Source: Wenyingzhuangia sp. 2_MG-2023
GTDB lineage: Bacteria > Bacteroidota > Bacteroidia > Flavobacteriales > Flavobacteriaceae
NCBI RefSeq assembly: GCF_030548295.1
Contig: NZ_JAUOSB010000001.1
Location: 62,001 to 126,000 of the forward strand
DNA: 64,000 nt
Reading direction: 5' to 3'
The position numbers and the translations under genes are program-made. Positions within the stretch are counted from its first letter, which is position 1; each line of letters opens with the position of its first letter. Below the pieces are notes generated by a model, which saw nothing but the letters and a program-made list of their open reading frames with translations, was not told where the DNA came from and searched no databases. Shown one piece after another: positions 1-9,498 of this stretch.

Positions 1-122
1 AATTCACTTGCTTTTACAACTGTAAATTGAATAAAAACAAAAAACATCGTAAAAAACAATGTCTTGCTTGGTTTTAAAAAAAATGGAAGCTTACTTCTCA
101 TTTTTTGTTTTTGTTCTCTCAT
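1..122 (-). CDS. N-terminus of a secreted protein, possibly a SusC-type TonB receptor (partial, cut by window edge)
   Basis: Forty codons are open from an ATG at 120-122 to the window edge. The reading is a basic start (MREQKQKMRSKL), then a hydrophobic stretch rich in Phe and Val, then AS, as in a Sec signal peptide. A second in-frame ATG at codon 8 could be the true start. Long basic leaders of this kind are common on SusC-family outer-membrane receptors, and a SusC/SusD pair is the expected neighbour of a glycan-degradation region, but no receptor domain is visible here. The SusC call is inference; that a secreted protein starts here is fairly well supported. It is divergent from the GH29 gene. 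Confidence 0.5.
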   Translation of the reverse strand, partial: MREQKQKMRSKLPFFLKPSKTLFFTMFFVFIQFTVVKASE

Positions 123-760
123 AAGTAATTATAATTTGGTTAGTGTTAGCTGAATAATCATATAATGAAATTTCATGAGGTATTCTCTCAATAATCAAAA
201 TACACTATTCTCAATAAAAATTCTAAACATCACAAGCATTTTAAAACAAATACTCATTTATAAAAAAAATTCATTAATTTAATGCGAATATATTATCAAC
301 AACACAAAACACCGTTTCTTATTTCACTCGTTCTTTTACTCATTTCATGCATTAGCCTAAAGAATGCATAAATACTAGGTTTGTCAATACAAAATATTCA
401 AAATCATCTTTAATTTTATACCCTATACACATTCTCTCACTCACTACGTATCCCATCCTTCTATCAATCCATTCTCAATTATCTAAAGTCATTTCTGTAA
501 AAGTTACTCCTGTTAAGTTAGTACAATTTCTTTTGTAGTCTGTTTTTATCCTTTTTACAAACTATTTTCCCCTACCTCATCGTAAAACCTAGATAGAATT
601 ACTTTTTATAGATGCAAGCTAATTCTTTAAACAAGTAATATTACAGAATCAAACGGAATTCTATAGTACAAAAACACTTAACAATGAAGTTTTAATTCTT
701 AATAAAACCAACACTTCTACAGCATTTTATTTTCAAATTTTTATTGTTAAAACAACCATC
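123..760. other. Divergent intergenic region, no gene seen
   Basis: About 640 bases lie between the leftward partial gene and the operator of the rightward GH29 gene. Stops are frequent in all frames and no coding stretch is convincing. The one local structure is an inverted repeat, ATGCATT at 347-353 and AATGCAT at 363-369, with a 9-nt loop. An 18-mer at 678-695 recurs exactly at 26768-26785. Both promoters of the divergent pair must lie between 123 and 852. Confidence 0.5.
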
Positions 761-791
761 TGCTTAATTATAGCAAGTTTTTGCTTAATTA
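761..791. promoter_or_regulatory. Direct-repeat operator, two TGCTTAATTA copies 21 bp apart
   Basis: TGCTTAATTA occurs at 761-770 and 782-791, a 21-bp period or two helical turns. The match extends to TGCTTAATTAnAG. AraC-family activators classically bind direct half-sites at this spacing, and an HTCS with an AraC-type output domain is encoded at 58125-62267. The site ends about 60 bp before the GH29 start and 28 bp before a -7 box. Related repeats with the same 21-bp period sit upstream of two T9SS genes (33971-34000 and 57301-57330). Regulator assignment is inference. Confidence 0.6.
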
Positions 792-819
792 GAGTAACAG
801 CAAAACTTCTATTGACATC

Positions 820-827
820 TATTTTTG
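820..827 (+). promoter_or_regulatory. Bacteroidetes -7 box (TATTTTTG) for the GH29 gene
   Basis: TATTTTTG fits the Bacteroidetes consensus TAnnTTTG. It lies 25 nt before the proposed GH29 start codon and 28 nt after the direct-repeat operator. I see no good -33 TTTG at the usual spacing, which would suit an activator-dependent promoter. Confidence 0.45.
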
Positions 828-852
828 TAAATACAATCAAACAAATAACATT

Positions 853-2385
853 TTGATAAACAAAAATTACACAAACCCACTTATCATTCTGTTTTTATCA
901 ACTTTATTGGCTTTTGGTCAAAAAAAACAAAATGAGATTAAGAAAGATAAAATAGCTGCTAACTGGGAATCTATGACTGATAACTATCATGTACCTGAGT
1001 GGTTTCAAGATGGAAAGTTTGGAGTTTGGTTTCATTACGGAATTCCTTCTTCAATAGATGAAAACAGACCCAATGACGGTTCTCATTACGGACGAAGAAT
1101 GTATGGTGCTATAGACGGAGAAAAAGAAGGTCAACTTAAAATGACTGAAACATTGACTGAATGGCATGTTAAAGAATATGGAGAATTATCCGAATTTGGA
1201 TATGAAGATTTTATCCCTAAGTTTAAAGCTGAAAATTTTGATGCCAATAAATTAACAGCATACATTAAAAGTATAGGAGCTAAATTTATTATGCCCGTTG
1301 GTACACATCATGATAATTTTGACATGTATGATTCTTTTTTTGAATGGAACTCTGTAAAAATGGGACCCAAAAGAGATTTTCTTAAAGAATGGAAATTAGC
1401 CGCAGAAAAACATGATTTAAAATTTGGAGTTTCCACCCATTTGTATTGGTCACCTCGCTTTTTTGCCACTGCTCGTAAATATCAAAAAAAAGGGACTCCA
1501 GAATGGGATTTTTTCAACATGGATTATCACCCAAAAGAGTTTGCAAAACAGGATTCATGGAATCAGTTTTGGTATCAGCGTTGTTGGGATATTATACAAA
1601 AATACGACCCTGATATGTTTAATATTGATTCTTCTTACCCTAAAGAAAAAGGTAAAGATGAATCTGGATTAGGTCTTGAGTTATTTGCTAATTTTATTAA
1701 TAAAAATTTAGAAAAAAATTCTGGAAAACAAGATGTAGTACTCTCTCTAAAGGTTGGGCCTACCAATAAAGCAGCTTTTACCTATAACTTAGAAAGAGGT
1801 GGTGCCGCCACTATAAAACCAAACCCATGGATGTGGGCTACGGATTTGTCTGGAAATTGGTTTTACAGAAAAAATGCTATTAACAGAATGACGGTCCCTG
1901 TAATGATTGCTAATGGAGTAGATGCGATTAGTAAAAATGGAGTTGTTATGCTTAATGTTGCCCTTACTTCCGATGGAGTAATTCCAGAAAAACAAAAAAA
2001 ATATCTTTCTGCTTTTAAAGATTTGTTTGACGTGAATGGTGAAGGATTATATGGCACTAGACCTTGGAAAATATATGGAGAAGGTCCTCTAAAAATAAAA
2101 GAGGGTCGTCAAGGAGAAAATCATAAAGAATTTTCACAAAAAGACATTCGTTTTACCACAAAAGACGGGAATCTTTATGCTTTTGTATTGGCAACTCCTA
2201 CTGAAGATATTATCATTAAAACCCTAAAGAAAGGCGGAAAACTAGATAAGCAAATCAAAAAAATATCCCTGTTAGGAAGCAATGAAACCATTTACTGGGA
2301 ACAAAACACAAATGAATTAAAAATCACATGCCCTAAACAAATGCCTAATCAACCCATTATTGCATTTAAATTATTGTTAAAATAA
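853..2385 (+). CDS. GH29 alpha-L-fucosidase, secreted
   Basis: A 510-residue exo-enzyme that should release terminal alpha-L-fucose in the periplasm with retention of configuration. A signal peptide covers about residues 1-22 (hydrophobic core IILFLSTLLAF, then GQ). The GH29 TIM barrel starts near residue 48 with WFQDGKFGVWFHYG. THHDNF (151-156) matches the family's KHHDGF motif, and Asp259 in MFNIDSS is the expected nucleophile. The C-terminus is a short beta-sandwich. The start is a TTG; no ATG lies upstream in frame before a stop and this start gives a proper signal peptide. It is the first gene of the rightward cluster, 13 bp before the next gene, and is preceded by a direct-repeat operator and a -7 box. 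Fucosidase family membership is confident; linkage specificity cannot be read. Confidence 0.9.
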   Translation: MINKNYTNPLIILFLSTLLAFGQKKQNEIKKDKIAANWESMTDNYHVPEWFQDGKFGVWFHYGIPSSIDENRPNDGSHYGRRMYGAIDGEKEGQLKMTETLTEWHVKEYGELSEFGYEDFIPKFKAENFDANKLTAYIKSIGAKFIMPVGTHHDNFDMYDSFFEWNSVKMGPKRDFLKEWKLAAEKHDLKFGVSTHLYWSPRFFATARKYQKKGTPEWDFFNMDYHPKEFAKQDSWNQFWYQRCWDIIQKYDPDMFNIDSSYPKEKGKDESGLGLELFANFINKNLEKNSGKQDVVLSLKVGPTNKAAFTYNLERGGAATIKPNPWMWATDLSGNWFYRKNAINRMTVPVMIANGVDAISKNGVVMLNVALTSDGVIPEKQKKYLSAFKDLFDVNGEGLYGTRPWKIYGEGPLKIKEGRQGENHKEFSQKDIRFTTKDGNLYAFVLATPTEDIIIKTLKKGGKLDKQIKKISLLGSNETIYWEQNTNELKITCPKQMPNQPIIAFKLLLK

Positions 2386-2398
2386 ATTTATTTCTAAA

Positions 2399-3619
2399 AT
2401 GATGGATTTCAAATACTCATTTTCATTTATCGTCATATCACTTCTTATATCTTGCAATGTGTCTAATAAAGCACTAGACACCAAAGAAGAGGATTCAGAA
2501 ACCATGTCAATTGTTGAAGAAAATAAAAACTTTCCAGAATTTTCTTGGGACAAAATACCTTTGTATATGCATGTCCGTAAAAAAACAGCATACACAAATG
2601 ATGAAATAGAATATCTTTCAAAATTCCCTTTAATTACAATAGAAAAATCTACAGGATATGAAACTTTTGGATCTAATGAAGCAGGAACGCTAGAAACTGC
2701 TAAAGCAATCAAATCTATCAATCCAAACACAAAAATATTGTATTATAAAAATGTAGTTATCAATTGGGGAAACTACGAAGAAGATGAACTTTTTTTGGAA
2801 GAACATCCTGAAGCTTATTTAAGGAATGATGATGAAGAAAAGTCTTTGATGCCAAATGGCGTTACACCTTTTTTTGATATTTCTCAAGAAATAGTACAGA
2901 ATTACTGGCTTAGTCATGTAAAAAGAATCACGGAAAGTACGTTTATTGATGGAGCTTTTTTAGATGCCAATATTAAGGTATTGGTTCCTAGCTTCTTTGG
3001 AAATAAGGTAGGAGAAGACAAACAGCAAGAAATAGAAGCAGGTTACTTTACAATGCTGCAAAATTTAAACACCCAAATAGGAGAGGAGAATCTACTAATT
3101 GCCAACATTATTCGTGTTCGTCCTGAATTTGAAGACACAGGTAGGGAATTCTTGAAATACTTTAACGGATCTTATATAGAAGGTTTTGATAATGAAAGTT
3201 TTGGAATGACCTATGCCGATTATTTGGTAGCGGGAATAGAAGCTGTTCAGAAATCAGCCAGAGAAGGAAATGTAATTGCTATGTCTCTAGGAATTGGTGA
3301 AGCCATTGATGGATCTACAATAGGTATTGATGATGTTAGAGAATCCGTTGAATTGGAAGGAAATCTTAATGACAGGATAGATTACTTACTCGCTATTTTT
3401 CTAGTATGTGCTGAAAAATACAGCTATATCTATCCACATGATGGTTTTAATAGTTTGACATCTGCGGTTTGGTTAAAAACATTTTCTCAGTACGAAAAGA
3501 ACTTAGGAGAACCCACAGGCTATGCAATACAAGATGGATATATCTATACTAGGTCTTTTGAATATTTAGATGTTTGGTTAGATATAGAAAACCAACAAGC
3601 CAAATTAAATTGGAAATAA
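2399..3619 (+). CDS. GHL15-like putative glycoside hydrolase, lipoprotein
   Basis: This 406-residue protein has a lipobox (LLISC, Cys19), so it is probably a lipoprotein. The body resembles the hypothetical glycosyl hydrolase group GHL15 (Pfam PF14885-like). After the linker it reads FPEFSWDKIPLYMH, then a barrel-like alternation of strands and helices (ILYYKNVVINW; FIDGAFLDAN; NGSYIEGF). Asp189 in FLDAN and Glu261 in YIEGF are the best catalytic candidates and are kept in the paralogue at 36471-37673. No activity is known to me. The setting among fucosidases and sulfatases suggests action on a fucan or its oligosaccharides. It lies 13 bp after GH29, so is probably co-transcribed. Family call is moderate; substrate is inference. 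Confidence 0.65.
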   Translation: MMDFKYSFSFIVISLLISCNVSNKALDTKEEDSETMSIVEENKNFPEFSWDKIPLYMHVRKKTAYTNDEIEYLSKFPLITIEKSTGYETFGSNEAGTLETAKAIKSINPNTKILYYKNVVINWGNYEEDELFLEEHPEAYLRNDDEEKSLMPNGVTPFFDISQEIVQNYWLSHVKRITESTFIDGAFLDANIKVLVPSFFGNKVGEDKQQEIEAGYFTMLQNLNTQIGEENLLIANIIRVRPEFEDTGREFLKYFNGSYIEGFDNESFGMTYADYLVAGIEAVQKSAREGNVIAMSLGIGEAIDGSTIGIDDVRESVELEGNLNDRIDYLLAIFLVCAEKYSYIYPHDGFNSLTSAVWLKTFSQYEKNLGEPTGYAIQDGYIYTRSFEYLDVWLDIENQQAKLNWK

Positions 3620-3672
3620 CGTTTATAAAAAAGAATTATTCACAAGGAAAAGATCAGCAGTAAACAGTCAAG

Positions 3673-5172
3673 ATGAAGCTGATTACAATTAATCATCGTT
3701 TTATGAAACCTTTATTTTTTTCGATATTATCATTTTGTTTATGTAGCTATGCAAAAGTATCTCCTCCCTTAAGCAATAGCCAACCTAACATCATTTTTGT
3801 AATGACAGATGACCAAGGTATGGGAGACTTTTCTTGCATGGGCAACCAAGTAGTAAAAACACCTAACATTGATGCTTTTTACAAAAAATCTACACGCTTT
3901 ACGGAATACCATGTAAGCCCTACTTGTGCACCAACCCGTGCTGCTTTAATGAGTGGTGGACACGAGTTTAGAGCTGGAGTAACACATACCATTTTAGAGC
4001 GTGAAAGAATGGCTTTAGACATTTTTACCATGCCACAAGCTTTAAAATCTGTTGGGTATAAAACAGGGATTTTTGGAAAATGGCACTTAGGTGATAGTGA
4101 TGAATACTTACCAACACATCGTGGTTTTGATGAAGTTTTAATACATGGAGCTGGTGGAATTGGGCAAATTGGTTTAGGTGATTTTCCTCCCAATAAGGAA
4201 AATATATATTTTGATAATGTGCTTTTACACAACAATACCATTGTAAAAACAAAAGGTTTTTGTACGGATGTGTTTTTTGACGCAGCATTAGCGTGGACAA
4301 AACAAAAAATAGAATCCAAAGAAAGATATTTTACTTATATTTCTTTAAACGCTCCTCATGCACCATTGGTAGCTCCAGAAGCATATAAAAAAAGATTCTT
4401 AGACTTAGGCTATGATGAAGGAACCGCAGGTAGATATGGAATGATAGAAAATATAGACGACAACTTTGGTCGCTTAATAAAAAAATTACAAGAGTGGAAT
4501 GCGTTAGACAATACCTTGGTCATTTTTACCACAGACAATGGTGCTACTCATCTAGGCGGAACTTTAAACGGAAAAAAAGTAAAACATTTTAACGCCAATT
4601 TAAAAGGAGGAAAAAACTCTTCATATGAAGGCGGAAATCATGTTCCTTTTTTTTGGTATTGGAAAAATGTATTAGCAGAAGGTCGTGATATCAATGAATT
4701 AACAGCACATATAGATATCTACAAAACATTTGTTGATTTGGTTGGAGCTAAACTTCCAAAAAAAATGCAGAAATTAGAGGGACGTTCTTTACTCCCCTTG
4801 TTAGAAAACAAATCCAATTTAGCATGGGATGATCGTATGTTGTTTGTTCACTGTGGGCGATGGCCATCTGGAAAAATTAATGAAGCTAAATTTGATAATT
4901 TTGCCGTTAGAACGCAACAATGGAGATGGGTAAACACCGATCAATTATATGATGTTTCTATTGATCCAGGAGAAAAAAACAATGTAATTGCAGAACATCA
5001 AGATGTTGTAGACCAGCTAAAAAAACCTTATGATAATTGGTGGAGCAACTCTATTCCATTAATGGTAAATGAGAACCGTAAAAAAATCAAAAAACAACCA
5101 TTACACACCAAATATTATGAACAATTAAAAGCAAAAGGTATTCCTTCTTGGAGTCCAAAACCTATAAAATAA
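3673..5172 (+). CDS. S1 family sulfatase (CAPTR type)
   Basis: A 499-residue formylglycine-dependent sulfatase for hydrolysis of a sulfate ester on the glycan, in the periplasm. A signal peptide is visible; the Met at residue 11 (3703) is an equally good start. The metal-binding start is IFVMTDDQGMGD. Cys85 in CAPTR is the residue converted to formylglycine, and GKWHLG follows near residue 138. NAPHAP and FTTDNGAT complete the active-site motifs. It is shorter than the 600-residue sulfatases further along and is of a different subtype from its immediate downstream neighbours. A broken relative of it lies at 41726-41981. It is 53 bp downstream of the GHL15-like gene on the same strand. Confidence 0.9.
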   Translation: MKLITINHRFMKPLFFSILSFCLCSYAKVSPPLSNSQPNIIFVMTDDQGMGDFSCMGNQVVKTPNIDAFYKKSTRFTEYHVSPTCAPTRAALMSGGHEFRAGVTHTILERERMALDIFTMPQALKSVGYKTGIFGKWHLGDSDEYLPTHRGFDEVLIHGAGGIGQIGLGDFPPNKENIYFDNVLLHNNTIVKTKGFCTDVFFDAALAWTKQKIESKERYFTYISLNAPHAPLVAPEAYKKRFLDLGYDEGTAGRYGMIENIDDNFGRLIKKLQEWNALDNTLVIFTTDNGATHLGGTLNGKKVKHFNANLKGGKNSSYEGGNHVPFFWYWKNVLAEGRDINELTAHIDIYKTFVDLVGAKLPKKMQKLEGRSLLPLLENKSNLAWDDRMLFVHCGRWPSGKINEAKFDNFAVRTQQWRWVNTDQLYDVSIDPGEKNNVIAEHQDVVDQLKKPYDNWWSNSIPLMVNENRKKIKKQPLHTKYYEQLKAKGIPSWSPKPIK

Positions 5173-5215
5173 TCTAAGAACACCTCGTTATACAAATTCA
5201 TAAAAACTTAATAAA

Positions 5216-6805
5216 ATGCTTAAAAGAACATACCAAAGAAATACGTTTATTTTAACAATCATATTGCAATGCATCTGTTTTCAAAACAATATGTATTCTC
5301 AAGATAAAAAACCAAACATTATCTACATTTTAGCAGATGATTTGGGTATTGGTGATGTAAGCATCTATAATGAAAACAGTAAAATTCAGACTCCGCATTT
5401 AGATCAAATGGGTAAAGAAGGTATGATGTTCACAGACGCACATACTTCTTCTGCGGTTTGTACACCTACACGATACGGTATTTTAACCGGAAGATACAAT
5501 TGGCGAACCCCTTTAAAGGAATTTGTGACTTGGGGAAACTCACCTAGTTTAATCCAAAAAGATAGATTAACCGTTGCGCAAATGCTAAAAGAAAAAGGCT
5601 ATACAACAGCTAGTATTGGAAAATGGCATTTGGGTTTAAATTGGACGATGAAAAACAACAGTACGGAGTTTGATCATTTTTCAGACACATCAAATCGTTT
5701 GAATTTCAAAGATATCGATTATAGCCAACCTTTAAAATTTGGACCTAATGATATGGGGTTTGATTATTCGTATATGATAGCAGCATCCTTAAACATGCCT
5801 CCTTTTGTCTATATCGAAAATAATAAAGCGACCATGGTACCAACAGGTATTTCCGCACAAACTAAAAAACAAGCACCTTATGCAACTTGGATAAGAGGTG
5901 ACATTGCAGATGATTTTAAACACGAGGAAGTACTACCAAATGTTGTAAATAAATCTATTTCATTTATTAAAGAGAATGCCAATAAAGAAAAACCTTTTTT
6001 TATGTACATTCCATTGCCTTCTCCGCATAATCCTGTTTTACCAATTGCACCATGGAAAGGACAAAGTGAAATTGGCAGTCCTTATGCCGATTTTGTAATT
6101 ATGATTGATGATTTAATGGGTACTATCTTTAAAACATTAAAAGAAAAAGGGATTGATAAGAATACACTAGTTGTGTTTACAAGTGATAATGGATTTGCTA
6201 CTACAAACGATTTAAATACATTAAAAAAAGAAAAACACAGTCCAAGTTATATTTACAGTGGTTATAAAGGAAGTTATTTAGAAGGTGGACACAGAGTACC
6301 TTTTCTAGTAAAATGGCCAGGAACAATTAAACCAAATTCCATTTCAAACGCAACCATTTGTACAACAGATTTTATGGCAACTTGTGCAGAAATCATTAAT
6401 TATGACTTTAAAGATAATGAAGCAGAAGATAGCTTTAGTATGTTACCATTATTAACCAATGAAGGAGATTATTTAAGAGAAGTAACTATTCATCATGATA
6501 AATATGGTGTTTTCGCCATTAGAAAAGGAGATTGGAAATTAATTGTATCACCAAACTCTGGAATTATGGCATCCGGAGCTACAAAAAAACATAAAGATGT
6601 TACAGCAGAAGAGATTCTGTATAATTTAAAAAAGGATGTTAAAGAGAGAAATAATGTTGCCGATCAATTCCCTGAAAAGGTAGAAGAATTAAAAGAACTA
6701 TTAGGCCAACAAATTAGAAACGGAAGAAGTACTCCTGGAAAAAAACAAGATAACGATGCTATTACAGGCGAATGGCCACAAGCTAGTTTTGCATTTAAAA
6801 AATAA
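5216..6805 (+). CDS. S1 family sulfatase (CTPTR type)
   Basis: A 529-residue sulfatase with an N-terminal signal (hydrophobic FILTIILQCICF). Metal ligands are in IYILADDLGIGD, and the formylglycine precursor is Cys82 in VCTPTRYG, followed by the GRYNWR signature of this subgroup. GKWHLG, LPSPHNP and FTSDNG are present. It ends in a short basic/acidic tail with no sorting domain, so it should be periplasmic. It is closest in layout to the sulfatases at 6839, 9499, 11296, 25039 and 43223, which suggests local duplication. The spacing to the gene before is 43 bp and to the broken copy after it 33 bp. Confidence 0.9.
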   Translation: MLKRTYQRNTFILTIILQCICFQNNMYSQDKKPNIIYILADDLGIGDVSIYNENSKIQTPHLDQMGKEGMMFTDAHTSSAVCTPTRYGILTGRYNWRTPLKEFVTWGNSPSLIQKDRLTVAQMLKEKGYTTASIGKWHLGLNWTMKNNSTEFDHFSDTSNRLNFKDIDYSQPLKFGPNDMGFDYSYMIAASLNMPPFVYIENNKATMVPTGISAQTKKQAPYATWIRGDIADDFKHEEVLPNVVNKSISFIKENANKEKPFFMYIPLPSPHNPVLPIAPWKGQSEIGSPYADFVIMIDDLMGTIFKTLKEKGIDKNTLVVFTSDNGFATTNDLNTLKKEKHSPSYIYSGYKGSYLEGGHRVPFLVKWPGTIKPNSISNATICTTDFMATCAEIINYDFKDNEAEDSFSMLPLLTNEGDYLREVTIHHDKYGVFAIRKGDWKLIVSPNSGIMASGATKKHKDVTAEEILYNLKKDVKERNNVADQFPEKVEELKELLGQQIRNGRSTPGKKQDNDAITGEWPQASFAFKK

Positions 6806-6838
6806 GTTCAGTTCTAAATACTAAAATTAAAGACACAA

Positions 6839-8336
6839 ATGAAAGCATTCAAATTTGTTTTAATACTATTTTTAGCAACCTCTTGTAAGTCTAATGCGAC
6901 TATCCAAAAACAAGATACTATTGTTAAAAAAACCACTCCTAATATTGTTTATATTTTTAGCAGATGATATGGGGTATGGAGACCTTTCCTCTTTAAATTC
7001 AGAATCTGGAATTCAAACACCTAACATGGATAAAATCATAAAAGAAGGGGTTCATTTTACAGATGCACACACAAACTCTTCTGTCTGTACTCCTACTCGA
7101 TATGGTATCATTACAGGACGTTATGCTTGGAGAAGCTCTTTAAAAAAAGGGGTTTAAAATGGTTATAAACCAGCATTAATAGAAGAAAGTAGACCAACAG
7201 TTGCCTCTTATCTAAAAAGCAATGGCTATACAACAGCATGTATTGGAAAATGGCACATCGGTTTAGGTCTACAGCCAAAAGATGGAGACAAAACGATAAA
7301 GGCGAAAGATGGATTGAGTAATGTGGATTTTTCTAAAAGAATAAAAGATCCAAGTGATTTAGGATTTGACTATTCGTACATTATTCCCGCTTCTTTAGAC
7401 ATTCCCCCTTATTTATATATTCAAAATAGAAAAGCTGTAGAATTACCAACCGAATATACAACAGTTAAAAGAAAAGGTCGAGGTCTTAGTTGGAGGCCAG
7501 GAGAAAAAGCACCCAATTTTGTATTTGATCAAGTATTAGACAATTTTACAAAAAAATCTGTTTCTTTTATTGATGATCAAAAAGAAACAGATGCTCCTTT
7601 CTTTCTTTATTTTGCATTAACAGCACCTCATACACCTTGGTTACCTGTAGGTAAAGCCGTTGGTAAATCTAAAGCTGGCGATTATGGTGATTATGTTACA
7701 ATGGTAGATGATGCTGTAGGTGCAGTGGTTGCTTCTTTAGAAAAATCAGGTCAGCTAGAAAACACATTGATTATTGTTACTTCTGATAACGGGTCTAATT
7801 GGACAGATAGAGATAAAGAAAAATTTGCCCATCGTGCAAACTATATTTACAAAGGTCAAAAAGCAGATATTTACGAAGGAGGTCATAGAGTACCTTACAT
7901 TGCGCAGTGGCCAGGTGTAATTCCTGCAGGACTAGTATCCAATCAATTAATGTGTACCACCGATTTGTTTGCTACGTTATCTGGTATATTAAATCAACCA
8001 AGAATAGAAAATGCTGCGGAAGACAGTTATAACATGTGGCCTGCTTACACGGCAAATATCAAAACCCCAATTAGAGAAGCTGTAGTACACCATTCAATGT
8101 TTGGTATGTTTTCCATCAGAAAAGATAAGTGGAAATACACGCCAAACTTAGGTTCAGGTGGTTTTACAAAACCAAAAGATATAGAACCTAAGCCTAACGA
8201 AGCATCAGGAACGTTATATGATATGATAAATGATCCTGAAGAAAAAAACAATTTGTATAAAGAACATCCAGAAGTGGTTGCAGAATTAAGTAGTCTTTTA
8301 GAAAAGTACAAGAAACAAGAGTATAGTAATAAATAG
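6839..8336 (+). pseudogene. S1 sulfatase (CTPTR type), broken by a frameshift and a nonsense codon
   Basis: The gene would start at ATG 6839-6841 with a lipobox-like leader (LATSCK) and read to PNIVYIF. One extra T in the T-run at 6954-6958 then shifts the frame. In the next frame the protein resumes with ADDMGYGD and keeps the CTPTRYG motif. An in-frame TAA at 7155-7157 stops it after KKGV. The rest continues in the same frame to 8336 with GKWHIG, APHTPW and VTSDNGSN. Two independent lesions favour true decay over one sequencing error. All catalytic motifs are still readable, so inactivation looks recent. It sits in the sulfatase run, with an esterase 10 bp downstream. Confidence 0.85.
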
Positions 8337-8346
8337 GAATAGAATT

Positions 8347-9489
8347 ATGTCAATATTTAGAGAAATTAAATTAAATCCTTTATTCGTAATCCTATTCATC
8401 ACATTTCCATTATTAAAAGGAGTTGCACAAAAAGACGATCAATCAAATGGAGCGTATCTCGATATTTACATCCAAAAATCTTGGGAAAAATTAGACAAGA
8501 ATAAGGATGGTCAATTTTCTGAAAGTGAAAACGAGCGTAGCTGGAAAAAATTAAAACGATTTGATGTTAATATAGACAATCAAGTAAGTTTCAAGGAGTA
8601 TGCTAGTAAAATTCAAGTTCCTTATCTAAACACCGTAGAAAAAAGGAAACTAAATGTATTGTATAAAACAACCAAAGAACAAGATTTATACTTAGATATT
8701 TATTACCCTAAAAATGCAAAAGAAACAGATAAGTTACCTGTGGTTATTTATACTCACGGTGGTGGTTGGACAGCAGGTAGCAGACATGGAGCAGCTAATG
8801 CTTCTTTTAAAACGGTACATACAGCACTTTTAGAAAAAGGATTTTGTGTGGTATCTGTAAGTTATAGACTTTGGAAAAATGGTGGAAATATTACCATGAG
8901 AGATTGTGTGATAGATTGTAAAGATGCCTTACGTTATTTGTCTAAACATAACGAAACATTAGGAGTTGATGTGAATCGTTTCTATTCTTTTGGAGATTCT
9001 GCTGGTGGTCAAATTTCCCAAATGTTATTATTAAGTGCTCCAGAAACTTTAAAAGGAGATCCTGATTTAGCTTCTTACACTTATAACATGGTTGCTGGAG
9101 TTTCTTGGTATGGCCCTTGTGATTTTGAAAAGTCTGATTTATTTAATCATGATGATCGCGCAAATTTTCACGACAGATTTGGACCTAGAATTTTAATGTC
9201 TGATACGAAAGAAAGAGATAAATTGGGATTGTATAGAGAAATGAGTCCTATTAATTACTTAACTAAAAACAGTGCTCCTTTATTAATGATTCAAGGAGAT
9301 AGCGACACAACTATTCCTGTAAAACATGCTTATTATATGCATGAAAAAGCAACTAAAGTAAAAGCTTCTTTGTCTGTTATTATTGTTAAAAATGCAGGTC
9401 ATAACTGGAGAAAAGTAGGAGCTGATATTGATCCCACAAAAGAGCAAATAGAACAGACTACTATTGATTACTTTGTTTCACACCTATAA
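8347..9489 (+). CDS. Secreted alpha/beta-hydrolase esterase with N-terminal EF-hand-like pair
   Basis: A 380-residue protein with a signal peptide (about 1-28). It has two EF-hand-like loops (DKNKDGQ at 50-56 and DVNIDNQ at 73-79) and a carboxylesterase fold from about residue 105. The oxyanion motif is HGGGW (137-141), the nucleophile Ser218 in GDSAGG, the acid Asp320 in GDSDTTIP and the base His352 in AGHNW. It should remove acyl groups, most likely acetate, from the glycan before glycosidases act. The calcium-binding module is unusual for this esterase type. It sits 10 bp before a sulfatase in the same operon. Esterase is confident; deacetylation of fucoidan is inference. Confidence 0.8.
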   Translation: MSIFREIKLNPLFVILFITFPLLKGVAQKDDQSNGAYLDIYIQKSWEKLDKNKDGQFSESENERSWKKLKRFDVNIDNQVSFKEYASKIQVPYLNTVEKRKLNVLYKTTKEQDLYLDIYYPKNAKETDKLPVVIYTHGGGWTAGSRHGAANASFKTVHTALLEKGFCVVSVSYRLWKNGGNITMRDCVIDCKDALRYLSKHNETLGVDVNRFYSFGDSAGGQISQMLLLSAPETLKGDPDLASYTYNMVAGVSWYGPCDFEKSDLFNHDDRANFHDRFGPRILMSDTKERDKLGLYREMSPINYLTKNSAPLLMIQGDSDTTIPVKHAYYMHEKATKVKASLSVIIVKNAGHNWRKVGADIDPTKEQIEQTTIDYFVSHL

Positions 9490-9498
9490 TTATTTTCT

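Noticed and set aside
784-827. A -33 TTTG box paired with the GH29 -7 box
   Set aside because: TTG sequences nearby are either 5 or more than 30 nt from the -7 box, not the usual 19-21.
2399-3619. Assignment of the GHL15-like proteins to GH168 endo-fucanases
   Set aside because: The setting suits it, but the spacing of the candidate Asp and Glu does not match what I recall for GH168, and I cannot run a family search.
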